Positions 57,113-64,000 of a stretch of 64,000 nucleotides of DNA are shown piece by piece (the stretch's first letter is position 1; every line of letters begins with the position of its first letter). The notes below the pieces were generated by a model. That model was not told the origin of the DNA and ran no database searches. It saw nothing but the letters and a program-made list of their open reading frames with translations. Made by a program: the position numbers and the translations under genes. The DNA comes from Thiothrix sp. UBA5583 (GTDB lineage Bacteria; Pseudomonadota; Gammaproteobacteria; Thiotrichales; Thiotrichaceae): contig DILV01000038.1 in NCBI GenBank assembly GCA_002425225.1, forward strand, positions 1 to 64,000, read 5' to 3'.

Positions 57113-57197
57113 TGGTACCGACGACCGGACTCGAACCGGTACAGCTTTCGCCACTACCCCCTCAAGATAGCGTGTCTACCAATTCCACCACGTCGGC
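57113..57197 (-). tRNA. tRNA-Leu (GAG anticodon)
   Basis: 85-nt class II tRNA with long variable arm and encoded CCA. Acceptor GCCGACG / CGTCGGT; D arm TGGTGGAATTGGTAGACACGC (leucine type, read in two parts); anticodon loop TTGAGGG gives GAG; T loop GGTTCGAGTCC. Lies 21 bases after secG, the usual gammaproteobacterial order. Confidence 0.95.
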
Positions 57198-57218
57198 AAA
57201 GCAGGGGCATATTCTACG

Positions 57219-57725
57219 TTAGTCTTTTTTGTCTTGCACGGCTTTTTCAGCATTCGCTGGATTTTTCTCGTCAGCAGCAGGCTTTGCATCTGTTTCAGCC
57301 TTTGATTCAGCTTCAGCAGGCTTGTCCGTTTCTACCGGTTTGTCGGTTTTGGCTGCGGGTGACGACGGAACATCTGTCTTGTCGGCTGTCGGTGCAGGCG
57401 GAACATCCGTGTTTGCCGGGGCTACCGGAACAACTTCCGTTTTGACCGCAGCCGGTGTAGCCGCATCCATGATACTGCCAGACTGAATGGTTCGGCCTGA
57501 TGCCAGAAATGCCAATGCCAACGCCACCAGAAAAAAGACCGTAGCCAGGATGCCGGTAGTGCGGCTGAGAAAGTTGGCGGAACCGCGCGAGCCAAACACA
57601 GTACCAGAAGCACCACTGCCAAACGCAGCGCCAGCATCTGCACCTTTACCCTGCTGCATCATGATCAGCACAATCATGGCAACAGAAACAACGATCAAAA
57701 CGATAAGCAAGACATTGTATAACAT
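57219..57725 (-). CDS. secG: Preprotein translocase subunit SecG
   Basis: Accessory subunit of the SecYEG channel. 168 residues from the ATG at 57725 (E. coli 110). Two membrane helices with the conserved loop GKGADAGAAFGSGASGTVFG and NFLSRTTGILA; after residue 90 comes a long acidic tail of Ala, Lys, Asp, Glu and Pro. AAGG precedes the ATG. 16 bases after tpiA. Confidence 0.95.
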   Translation of the reverse strand: MLYNVLLIVLIVVSVAMIVLIMMQQGKGADAGAAFGSGASGTVFGSRGSANFLSRTTGILATVFFLVALALAFLASGRTIQSGSIMDAATPAAVKTEVVPVAPANTDVPPAPTADKTDVPSSPAAKTDKPVETDKPAEAESKAETDAKPAADEKNPANAEKAVQDKKD

Positions 57726-57741
57726 AGTATTTTGATTAACC

Positions 57742-58494
57742 TTAATTTCCAGCCTGACAGATGGCAAGAAATTCGCGGGCATCCAGAGATGCACCACCGA
57801 TCAGACCACCATCAATATCCTGCATTGCAAACAACTCGGCAGCATTTGCACCTTTGACGCTGCCACCATACAAAATTTGTACCTTCTCAGCGACTACCGC
57901 ACTCAAGCCTGCCAATTTGCCACGGATAAAAGCGTGGACATCCTGCGCCTGCTGTGGCGTAGCCGTTTTACCTGTACCGATTGCCCAGACAGGTTCATAA
58001 GCAATCACACCGTCCGTGAGTGCTTCCACACCCACGAGCGCAATTACCGCATCAAGTTGGCGGGCAACCACCTGTTCGGTGATACCAGCCTCACGCTCTT
58101 CCAATGTTTCACCCACACACAGAATAGGTGTTAAACCATGCTTGCGGGCAGCCGCAAACTTGCGGGCAGTGTCTTCATCCTTTTCACCGTACAAGGCACG
58201 GCGCTCAGAGTGCCCGACAATAGCATATTCACAGCCAAATTCTTTCAACATCGACCCGGAAACTTCGCCAGTGAAGGCGCCTGAATCCTGGTCGGCAATA
58301 TCCTGCGAACCCAACCCAACATTGCTACCAACCAGCAATCCTTGGGTCATGGGAATGTATACATACGGTGCACATACAGCGACCGCCACGTTATCCAGAC
58401 CGTTCAAACCTGTCAGAATGCCATCAACCAAAGACTCGATACTTGCCTTTGATCCGTTCAACTTCCAGTTTCCTGCCACCAGTTTTTGACGCAT
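57742..58494 (-). CDS. tpiA: Triosephosphate isomerase
   Basis: Interconverts dihydroxyacetone phosphate and glyceraldehyde 3-phosphate. 250 residues. Starts MRQKLVAGNWKLNG (catalytic Lys), YAIVGHSERR (catalytic His), AYEPVWAIGTGK (catalytic Glu and loop 6), and ILYGGSVKGAN phosphate loop. GAGAGGTGA precedes the ATG at 58494. Eighty bases after glmM. Confidence 0.98.
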   Translation of the reverse strand: MRQKLVAGNWKLNGSKASIESLVDGILTGLNGLDNVAVAVCAPYVYIPMTQGLLVGSNVGLGSQDIADQDSGAFTGEVSGSMLKEFGCEYAIVGHSERRALYGEKDEDTARKFAAARKHGLTPILCVGETLEEREAGITEQVVARQLDAVIALVGVEALTDGVIAYEPVWAIGTGKTATPQQAQDVHAFIRGKLAGLSAVVAEKVQILYGGSVKGANAAELFAMQDIDGGLIGGASLDAREFLAICQAGN

Positions 58495-58573
58495 GATTTC
58501 ACCTCTCCTCAAAGCAAGGGCGAAAGATTACCTGCATGAGTCTTGGAAATCAATCTCCACAGCAGGCAGGCAC

Positions 58574-59908
58574 TTATGCGGCAGTACGTACTGCTTCAGC
58601 AATGGTTTCTGCCAATGCCTTGGTTTCCACGGCATCTTCACCCTCAACCATGACCCGGATCAGTGGCTCAGTGCCTGAAGCACGCAGCAGCACACGTCCA
58701 CGACTGCCCAGCACTTCCTCAACCTGACGAACCACAGACTGGATAGATTCGGATTCGTTCAGGTTAATTTTCTGCCGGGTCGGGACATTGATCAAGGTTT
58801 GCGGATATTTCAGCATGACCTGCTTCAAATCATGCAGCGACTTGCCAGTAGCCCGCATGGCACGCAGCACTTGCAAGGCTGCAATGATGCCGTCTCCGGT
58901 CGTAATGAAATCACGCACGATAATATGTCCGGAGGACTCCCCGCCCAGATCACAGTCGTGCTTTTCCATTAATTCAATGACATAACGATCGCCAACGTTG
59001 GCACGGTAAAATGGCACGCCTAGCGCCTCTACCGCTTTTTCCAGCCCCAGATTACTCATCAATGTACCAACGACACCACCCTGCAATTTGCCGTCAGCGT
59101 GCCGATGATGAGCAATAATAGCGAGGATTTCATCACCATCGACCATCTGCCCCTTTTGATCCACCATGATCAGACGGTCGCCATCACCATCAAGCGCAAT
59201 CCCGGCATCCGCACGGTAACGAGATACCGTTTCCTGCAATCCCTGCACATGGGTTGCACCACATTCATCATTAATATTCAGGCCATCCGGGTCATTGGCA
59301 ATCGCAATCACCTCGGCTCCCAGTTCACGTAACACATCAGGGGCAACATGATAAGTAGCGCCATTGGCACAATCTACCACAATGCGCAGCCCTTTCAGGG
59401 AAACATCGCTAGGTAACGCCCGCTTGCAGAATTCAATGTAACGACCAGCAGCGTCCTTGGCACGCTCCACTTTACCCAACTCATCGGAAGAAACCGTTTT
59501 GAACTCTTTTTCGAGCCAGCTCTCAATTTCTTCCTCAATCGAGTCCGGCAACTTGGTACCTTTGCCGGAAAAGAACTTCACACCGTTGTCATCGTAAGGA
59601 TTGTGGGAAGCACTGATCACAATTCCGGCAGACGCACGGAACGCCCGGGTCAAATACGCCACGGCTGGCGTTGGCATTGGCCCTAGCAGACGGATGTTGA
59701 CCCCGGCTGCCACCAGCCCGGCTTGCAGGGCAGATTCCAGCATGTAGCCGGAAATGCGGGTATCTTTGCCAATCAGCACCAGCGGATGACCAGTGCTTGC
59801 CAGCACCTTACCTGCTGCCCAACCCAGCTTCAGGACGAAATCAGGTGTCATCGGATAACGCCCAATCTTGCCGCGAATCCCGTCTGTACCAAAATACTTT
59901 CTCGCCAT
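58574..59908 (-). CDS. glmM: Phosphoglucosamine mutase
   Basis: Converts glucosamine 6-phosphate to glucosamine 1-phosphate for UDP-GlcNAc. 444 residues (E. coli 445). [13 protein letters not shown] start; phosphoserine Ser101 in [13 protein letters not shown]; metal loop DGDGDR; sugar-binding GEXSGH region GGESSGHI; phosphate loop [20 protein letters not shown] upstream of the ATG at 59908. Nineteen bases after folP. Confidence 0.98.
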   Translation of the reverse strand: MARKYFGTDGIRGKIGRYPMTPDFVLKLGWAAGKVLASTGHPLVLIGKDTRISGYMLESALQAGLVAAGVNIRLLGPMPTPAVAYLTRAFRASAGIVISASHNPYDDNGVKFFSGKGTKLPDSIEEEIESWLEKEFKTVSSDELGKVERAKDAAGRYIEFCKRALPSDVSLKGLRIVVDCANGATYHVAPDVLRELGAEVIAIANDPDGLNINDECGATHVQGLQETVSRYRADAGIALDGDGDRLIMVDQKGQMVDGDEILAIIAHHRHADGKLQGGVVGTLMSNLGLEKAVEALGVPFYRANVGDRYVIELMEKHDCDLGGESSGHIIVRDFITTGDGIIAALQVLRAMRATGKSLHDLKQVMLKYPQTLINVPTRQKINLNESESIQSVVRQVEEVLGSRGRVLLRASGTEPLIRVMVEGEDAVETKALAETIAEAVRTAA

Positions 59909-59927
59909 TACCCAAACCTCACCTTGT

Positions 59928-60737
59928 TCATTCTTGCCAAGCATTAACCAGCTTCATCGCATCCACGGTTGCCTGCACATCATGCACCCGCACAATCCGC
60001 GCACCCTGCATGGCGGCAATCACCGCAGCAGCTACACTGCCATGCAAACGTCCATCAACAGACCGATTACCCAACAGGCTGCCAATCATGGATTTACGTG
60101 AAATACCGACCAACAAAGGTAGTCCAAAAACAGCAAGCCTGTTGAGCCGACGCAACAAATCCAGGTTGTGTTGCAATGTTTTACCAAAACCGAACCCCGG
60201 ATCAAGCAATAGCCGACTACGGGCAATACCTGCCTGTTCACAAACTGCAATACGCTCGGCGAAAAACTGACAAATATCCTGTACGACATCCGCATATTGC
60301 GGGTTCTGTTGCATGGTACGCGGCTCGCCTTGCATGTGCATCAAGCATATCGGTACTGACAGACTGGCACACACTGTCAAAGCACCTGGTTCCTGTAAGG
60401 CACGCACATCATTGATCATGTTTGCACCAGACATGACTGCCTGAAACATGACCTCCTGCTTACTGGTATCGACAGACACAGGCACATCAAAACGGGCACG
60501 GACAGCTTCAATCACAGGAATTACCCGTTCCAGTTCCTGCTCCACATTCACGGCTGCTGCACCTGGGCGTGTGGACTCACCACCAATATCAATGATGTCA
60601 GCACCTTCTTGCACCATCTGTTCGACACGCTGCAAGGCTTTATCACGGGCATGGAAACTGCCCCCATCCGAAAAGGAATCAGGCGTCACATTCAGGATGC
60701 CCATTACCTGCACAGTGTGTCCAACCTGCCAATTCAT
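59928..60737 (-). CDS. folP: Dihydropteroate synthase
   Basis: Condenses p-aminobenzoate with pterin pyrophosphate in folate synthesis; sulfonamide target. 269 residues (E. coli 282). [30 protein letters not shown] and the C-terminal [14 protein letters not shown] motif. The ATG at 60737 is chosen; an ATG at 60788 lies on the far side of the ftsH terminator hairpin. Confidence 0.97.
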   Translation of the reverse strand: MNWQVGHTVQVMGILNVTPDSFSDGGSFHARDKALQRVEQMVQEGADIIDIGGESTRPGAAAVNVEQELERVIPVIEAVRARFDVPVSVDTSKQEVMFQAVMSGANMINDVRALQEPGALTVCASLSVPICLMHMQGEPRTMQQNPQYADVVQDICQFFAERIAVCEQAGIARSRLLLDPGFGFGKTLQHNLDLLRRLNRLAVFGLPLLVGISRKSMIGSLLGNRSVDGRLHGSVAAAVIAAMQGARIVRVHDVQATVDAMKLVNAWQE

Positions 60738-60747
60738 CCTGTCACCC

Positions 60748-60782
60748 AAAAAATAAAGGCGCGGAACGGATCCCGCGCCTTT
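60748..60782 (-). terminator. Rho-independent terminator between ftsH and folP
   Basis: AAAGGCGCGG / CCGCGCCTTT, 10 bp, 8-base loop, followed on the minus strand by ATTTTTT. It begins 16 bases after the ftsH stop and ends 11 bases before the folP ATG, so folP depends on read-through or a promoter inside this short gap. Confidence 0.9.
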
Positions 60783-60797
60783 GTTCATGCTAACCTA

Positions 60798-62726
60798 TCA
60801 GTGGGAGCTGGCAGCTCCACCAATAACATTGTCACCGGAACCTGTTTTGCCACCGGAAGCAGATACCTTGCTGCCCCGACCACCACTGGAATCATCATCA
60901 TTCCAATCGGCTGGCGGCGGTGGTTCTTCACCACGCATGATAGCATCCACCTGTCCACGGTCGATGGTTTCATACTTAACCAGCGCTTTGGCCATGGCAT
61001 GGAGAATATCCAACTTGTCGGTCAAAATCTGTTTGGCTCGGTCATAGTTACGGTCAATAACTTCACGGATTTCCCGATCAATCGCATGGGCAGTTTCATC
61101 CGACATGTGCTTGTGCTGAGTCACAGAACGACCAAGGAACACTTCCCCTTCGTCTTCCGAATAGGCCAATGGCCCCATGCTGTCAGACAGCCCCCATTTC
61201 GTCACCATGCTACGGGCAATGCTGGTAGCCCGTTCGATGTCGTTGGAAGCGCCGGTAGTCACGCCTTCAAACCCGTAGATAAGCTCTTCGGCAATACGAC
61301 CACCGTACAGACTGGAAATCTGACTCTCCAGACGCTGCTTGCTGGCACTGTAGCGGTCTTCTTCCGGCAGGTACATGGTTACGCCCAAGGCACGACCACG
61401 CGGAATGATGCTGACCTTGTAAACAGGATCGTGTTCAGGCACGCTCAAACCGACAATAGCATGACCAGCCTCGTGGTAAGCTGTTGCCAGCTTTTCCTCT
61501 TCCTTCATCACCATTGACTTGCGTTCAGCACCCATCATGATCTTGTCTTTGGCTTTCTCGAATTCAGTCATATCCACAGTGCGCTTGTTGGCACGGGCAG
61601 CAAACAAAGCTGCTTCGTTGACCAGATTGGCAAGATCAGCACCAGAAAACCCAGGTGTACCACGCGCAATCAGGGATGGCTTCACGTCGTCACCCAACGG
61701 CACTTTACGCATGTGAACCTTGAGGATTTGCTCACGACCACGTACATCCGGCAGTGGCACAACCACCTGACGGTCGAAACGACCAGGACGCAGCAGCGCG
61801 GCATCCAGCACATCCGGGCGGTTGGTCGCAGCGATGACGATAATGCCTTCACTGCCCTCAAAACCATCCATTTCAACCAGCAACTGGTTGAGTGTCTGCT
61901 CACGCTCATCGTGACCACCGCCCAGACCTGCACCACGCTGACGACCTACCGCATCAATCTCGTCGATGAAAATAATACATGGTGCGTGCTTTTTAGCTTG
62001 CTCGAACATGTCACGGACACGGGATGCCCCCACACCTACAAACATTTCGACGAAATCAGAACCAGAAATGCTGAAAAACGGTACTTTTGCCTCACCCGCA
62101 ATCGCTTTCGCCAACAGGGTTTTACCTGTACCCGGCGAACCAACCATCAGTACACCGCGCGGAATCTTGCCACCCAGTTTCTGAAACTTGCCTGGGTCAC
62201 GCAGAAACTCAACCAGTTCACCCACTTCTTCCTTGGCTTCATCACAACCAGCAACATCGTTGAAATTCACCTTGACTTGATCTTCAGTCATCATGCGGGC
62301 ACGGCTCTTACCAAAGGACATCGCCCCACGACCACCGCCACCGCCTTGCATCTGGCGCATGATGTAAATCCACAAACCAATGATCAGCAGAAACGGAACC
62401 CAGCTAATGATGATGTCCCAGAAGATGGAACGCTCTTCCGGCGGGGCTGCCTGAAACTTGACTTTATTGCTTACCAGATCATCCACCAGCTTGGGATCAT
62501 TGGGAGGACTATAAGTCACAAAGCGACTATTGTTGCTATCCAAACCAACAATTTTCTGCCCCTTGATTTCAACTTCCTTGACACTGCCGCTGCGGACATT
62601 CGTCAGGAAATCCGAATACGGCAAGGAAGCTGCCGGTTGGGCAGGCACACTAAATTTGCTGAACACTGCAATCAGGACGAATGCAATAACAGCCCAGATC
62701 AGCAAATTTTTGGTTAAATCGTTCAA
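60798..62726 (-). CDS. ftsH: ATP-dependent zinc metalloprotease FtsH
   Basis: Membrane AAA protease that degrades LpxC, sigma-32 and misassembled membrane proteins. 642 residues (E. coli 644). Two membrane helices (about 8-22 and 103-121) with a periplasmic domain; Walker A GSPGTGKT at 196-203 (more often GPPGTGKT); Walker [14 protein letters not shown]; second region of homology around ATNRPDVLD; protease HEAGH near 417. A Gly-rich stretch follows the second helix. The start is TTG with GGAG seven bases upstream. Confidence 0.97.
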   Translation of the reverse strand: MNDLTKNLLIWAVIAFVLIAVFSKFSVPAQPAASLPYSDFLTNVRSGSVKEVEIKGQKIVGLDSNNSRFVTYSPPNDPKLVDDLVSNKVKFQAAPPEERSIFWDIIISWVPFLLIIGLWIYIMRQMQGGGGGRGAMSFGKSRARMMTEDQVKVNFNDVAGCDEAKEEVGELVEFLRDPGKFQKLGGKIPRGVLMVGSPGTGKTLLAKAIAGEAKVPFFSISGSDFVEMFVGVGASRVRDMFEQAKKHAPCIIFIDEIDAVGRQRGAGLGGGHDEREQTLNQLLVEMDGFEGSEGIIVIAATNRPDVLDAALLRPGRFDRQVVVPLPDVRGREQILKVHMRKVPLGDDVKPSLIARGTPGFSGADLANLVNEAALFAARANKRTVDMTEFEKAKDKIMMGAERKSMVMKEEEKLATAYHEAGHAIVGLSVPEHDPVYKVSIIPRGRALGVTMYLPEEDRYSASKQRLESQISSLYGGRIAEELIYGFEGVTTGASNDIERATSIARSMVTKWGLSDSMGPLAYSEDEGEVFLGRSVTQHKHMSDETAHAIDREIREVIDRNYDRAKQILTDKLDILHAMAKALVKYETIDRGQVDAIMRGEEPPPPADWNDDDSSGGRGSKVSASGGKTGSGDNVIGGAASSH

Positions 62727-62784
62727 ATGATTTCTCCACTCTCAACAGGGGGTGATTCCCGATGTAACACCCATTACGCGAATA

Positions 62785-63405
62785 TTACAACACAAAACCC
62801 TGCGCTAACACATAAACCTCCCGGCTCCGGGGTCTTGATGCGGCTGGTTTCCTGACTTTTACGACCTTGAAACTGCTGCGCACATCCCGCAGAAACGCTT
62901 CCGACCCGTCTCCTTGGAACAGTTTCACCAGAAACGTCCCACCCGGCTTTAATACCTGTCGCGCCATATCCAGTGCAAGTTCACACAGATGAATGGCACG
63001 CGGCTGATCAACGGCATCTACACCACTCATATTGGGTGCCATATCGGAAATAACAAGGTCAGCCTTGTCATCACCCAACAAATGCAGGATTTCCGCCAGA
63101 ATGGCATCTTCGCGGAAATCGCCCAGCACAAACTCGACAAACGGCAAAGGATCAATCGGCAGGATGTCGCTCGCCACCATTCGACCCTTTTTCCCCAGAA
63201 TTTGGGTCGCATACTGGCTCCATCCTCCGGGAGCAGCCCCCAGATCCACCACTTTCATGGCAGGACGCAGAATATGATCCTTTTCTTGGATCTCTTTCAA
63301 CTTGTACACTGCGCGGGAACGGTAGCCTTCCTGCTGTGCCTTTTTGACATATTCGTCGCTGAAATGTTCACCTAACCAGCGGTTGCTGCTTTTGCTTCTT
63401 GCCAT
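62785..63405 (-). CDS. rlmE: 23S rRNA 2'-O-ribose U2552 methyltransferase
   Basis: Heat-shock-linked methyltransferase (FtsJ/RrmJ). 206 residues (E. coli 209). SAM motif [15 protein letters not shown]; catalytic Lys-Asp-Lys-Glu residues in [22 protein letters not shown] and REVYVLA. It is 58 bases upstream of ftsH on the same strand, the same pairing as E. coli rlmE-ftsH, and divergent from yhbY. Confidence 0.97.
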   Translation of the reverse strand: MARSKSSNRWLGEHFSDEYVKKAQQEGYRSRAVYKLKEIQEKDHILRPAMKVVDLGAAPGGWSQYATQILGKKGRMVASDILPIDPLPFVEFVLGDFREDAILAEILHLLGDDKADLVISDMAPNMSGVDAVDQPRAIHLCELALDMARQVLKPGGTFLVKLFQGDGSEAFLRDVRSSFKVVKVRKPAASRPRSREVYVLAQGFVL

Positions 63406-63451
63406 GCCTCGTTATCACTCATTACACTTCGCAAATTTACGGAAGCGTATC

Positions 63452-63751
63452 ATGGAACTGACCGAAGCACAGAAAAAACGCCTGCGCACCCGCGCCCACG
63501 ATCTCAAGCCAGTTGTCATGGTTGGTCAGCACGGTATGAAACCGACCATACTGGAAGAAATCATTTCAGCCCTTGATTACCATCAATTGATCAAAGTGAA
63601 ATTGAGCGTTGGCGACCGCGACCTGCGCGATGAAATCATTGCCCAGATCGTTGCCGATAGCCAATGCGAACTGGTTCAACGGATCGGAAACATCGCCATC
63701 CTGTACCGCCGCAACACTGACCGCCCTGACATCCTCAAACAGGATTTCTGA
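63452..63751 (+). CDS. yhbY: RNA-binding protein YhbY (CRM domain)
   Basis: 99-residue CRS1/YhbY-domain protein linked to 50S assembly. MELTEAQKKRLRTRAHDLKP then VMVGQHGMKPTILEEI with the GxxG-like RNA-binding loop. GGAAG lies upstream of the ATG at 63452. Divergent from rlmE, as in E. coli, and convergent with zwf. Confidence 0.95.
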   Translation: MELTEAQKKRLRTRAHDLKPVVMVGQHGMKPTILEEIISALDYHQLIKVKLSVGDRDLRDEIIAQIVADSQCELVQRIGNIAILYRRNTDRPDILKQDF

Positions 63752-63762
63752 ACCCTCTCCCG

Positions 63763-64000
63763 TCAGCCAACACCATTGCAAGCCAGCGTGTGCCGCCATT
63801 CGCGCCCGCTGTCGCCAAACAGTTGCCCCGCAGCTTTCGGCCCCCAGCTTCCGGCGGGGTATTGCAACGGCAATTGCTCATCCTGACCCCAGAACTGCAA
63901 CACCGGGTCAACCACATTCCACGCGGCTTTCACCTCATCGTAACGCAGGAACAGTGAGCGGTCGCCCTGGATCACATCCAGCAGCAACTCTTCATAGGCT
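63763..64000 (-). CDS. zwf: Glucose-6-phosphate 1-dehydrogenase, C-terminal part
   Basis: Partial gene; the last 78 codons lie in the window and the rest is beyond the right edge. The C-terminal signature is EELLLDVIQGDRSLF, RYDEVKAAWNVVDPVLQFW and YPAGSWGPKAA, as in G6PD, the first enzyme of the oxidative pentose phosphate and Entner-Doudoroff routes. The stop at 63763-63765 is 11 bases from the convergent yhbY stop. Confidence 0.92.
   Translation of the reverse strand, partial: AYEELLLDVIQGDRSLFLRYDEVKAAWNVVDPVLQFWGQDEQLPLQYPAGSWGPKAAGQLFGDSGREWRHTLACNGVG

Noticed and set aside
60738..60788. Upstream ATG for folP
   Set aside because: It would translate through the ftsH terminator hairpin and add residues absent in the family.

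Overview
The window is a chromosomal segment of a gammaproteobacterium, most likely a Thiothrix-like member of the Thiotrichales. The grounds are core gene order (rlmE-ftsH-folP-glmM-tpiA-secG-tRNA-Leu, then tRNA-fMet-rimP-nusA-infB-rbfA-truB; kdsD-kdsC-lptCAB-rpoN-hpf-ptsN-rapZ), a 14-subunit NADH dehydrogenase operon with separate nuoC and nuoD followed by a DUF2818 gene, and accessory genes such as a Tyr/Pro/Gln-rich secreted protein that resembles sulfur-globule envelope proteins. The genus is an inference. Nothing looks like a prophage, plasmid or CRISPR array. Most of the window is core genome with small islands of less familiar genes.

Layout. 1-5.1 kb: aceK, a nitroreductase, cysZ, a decayed PD-(D/E)XK nuclease remnant, ung and tsaB. 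5.1-10 kb: a DinG/YoaA helicase, a TPR lipoprotein that is probably the PBP1b activator LpoP, and mrcB. 10-15.6 kb: a phosphotransferase/P-loop kinase fusion, a DUF4412-type secreted protein, a MoxR ATPase with a metallopeptidase/VWA partner, and an unknown lipoprotein. 15.7-22.4 kb: LPS-core sugar synthesis and LPS transport, then sigma-54 and nitrogen-PTS genes. 22.4-26.5 kb: mltB, the sulfur-globule-like protein, a GH18 glycosidase and a DUF3025 gene. 26.5-30.4 kb: purL. 30.5-30.7 kb: a candidate small RNA with two hairpins that expose CCUCCUCCU loops. 30.7-35.5 kb: a GcvA-like regulator, YjbQ, a four-gene operon (lipoprotein, membrane protein, divergent Lgt-like protein, tetraether-synthase-like radical SAM enzyme) and an orphan three-helix membrane protein. 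35.5-41.9 kb: truB to the initiator tRNA. 42-56.8 kb: nuoA-N plus DUF2818. 57.1-63.8 kb: tRNA-Leu, secG, tpiA, glmM, folP, ftsH, rlmE and yhbY. The right edge cuts zwf.

Functional links. kdsD/kdsC make the Kdo precursor and lptC/A/B belong to the machine that exports finished LPS. mrcB and the adjacent lipoprotein form a cell-wall synthase/activator pair; mltB and glmM also serve peptidoglycan. The nuo operon lies between the tRNA-Leu and tRNA-fMet loci, which are neighbours in many other gammaproteobacteria.

The most unusual items are the twin-hairpin RNA upstream of purL, the Lgt-like/radical SAM operon (suggesting an undescribed membrane-lipid or lipoprotein modification), and a 118-bp palindromic repeat inserted in frame inside nuoG.
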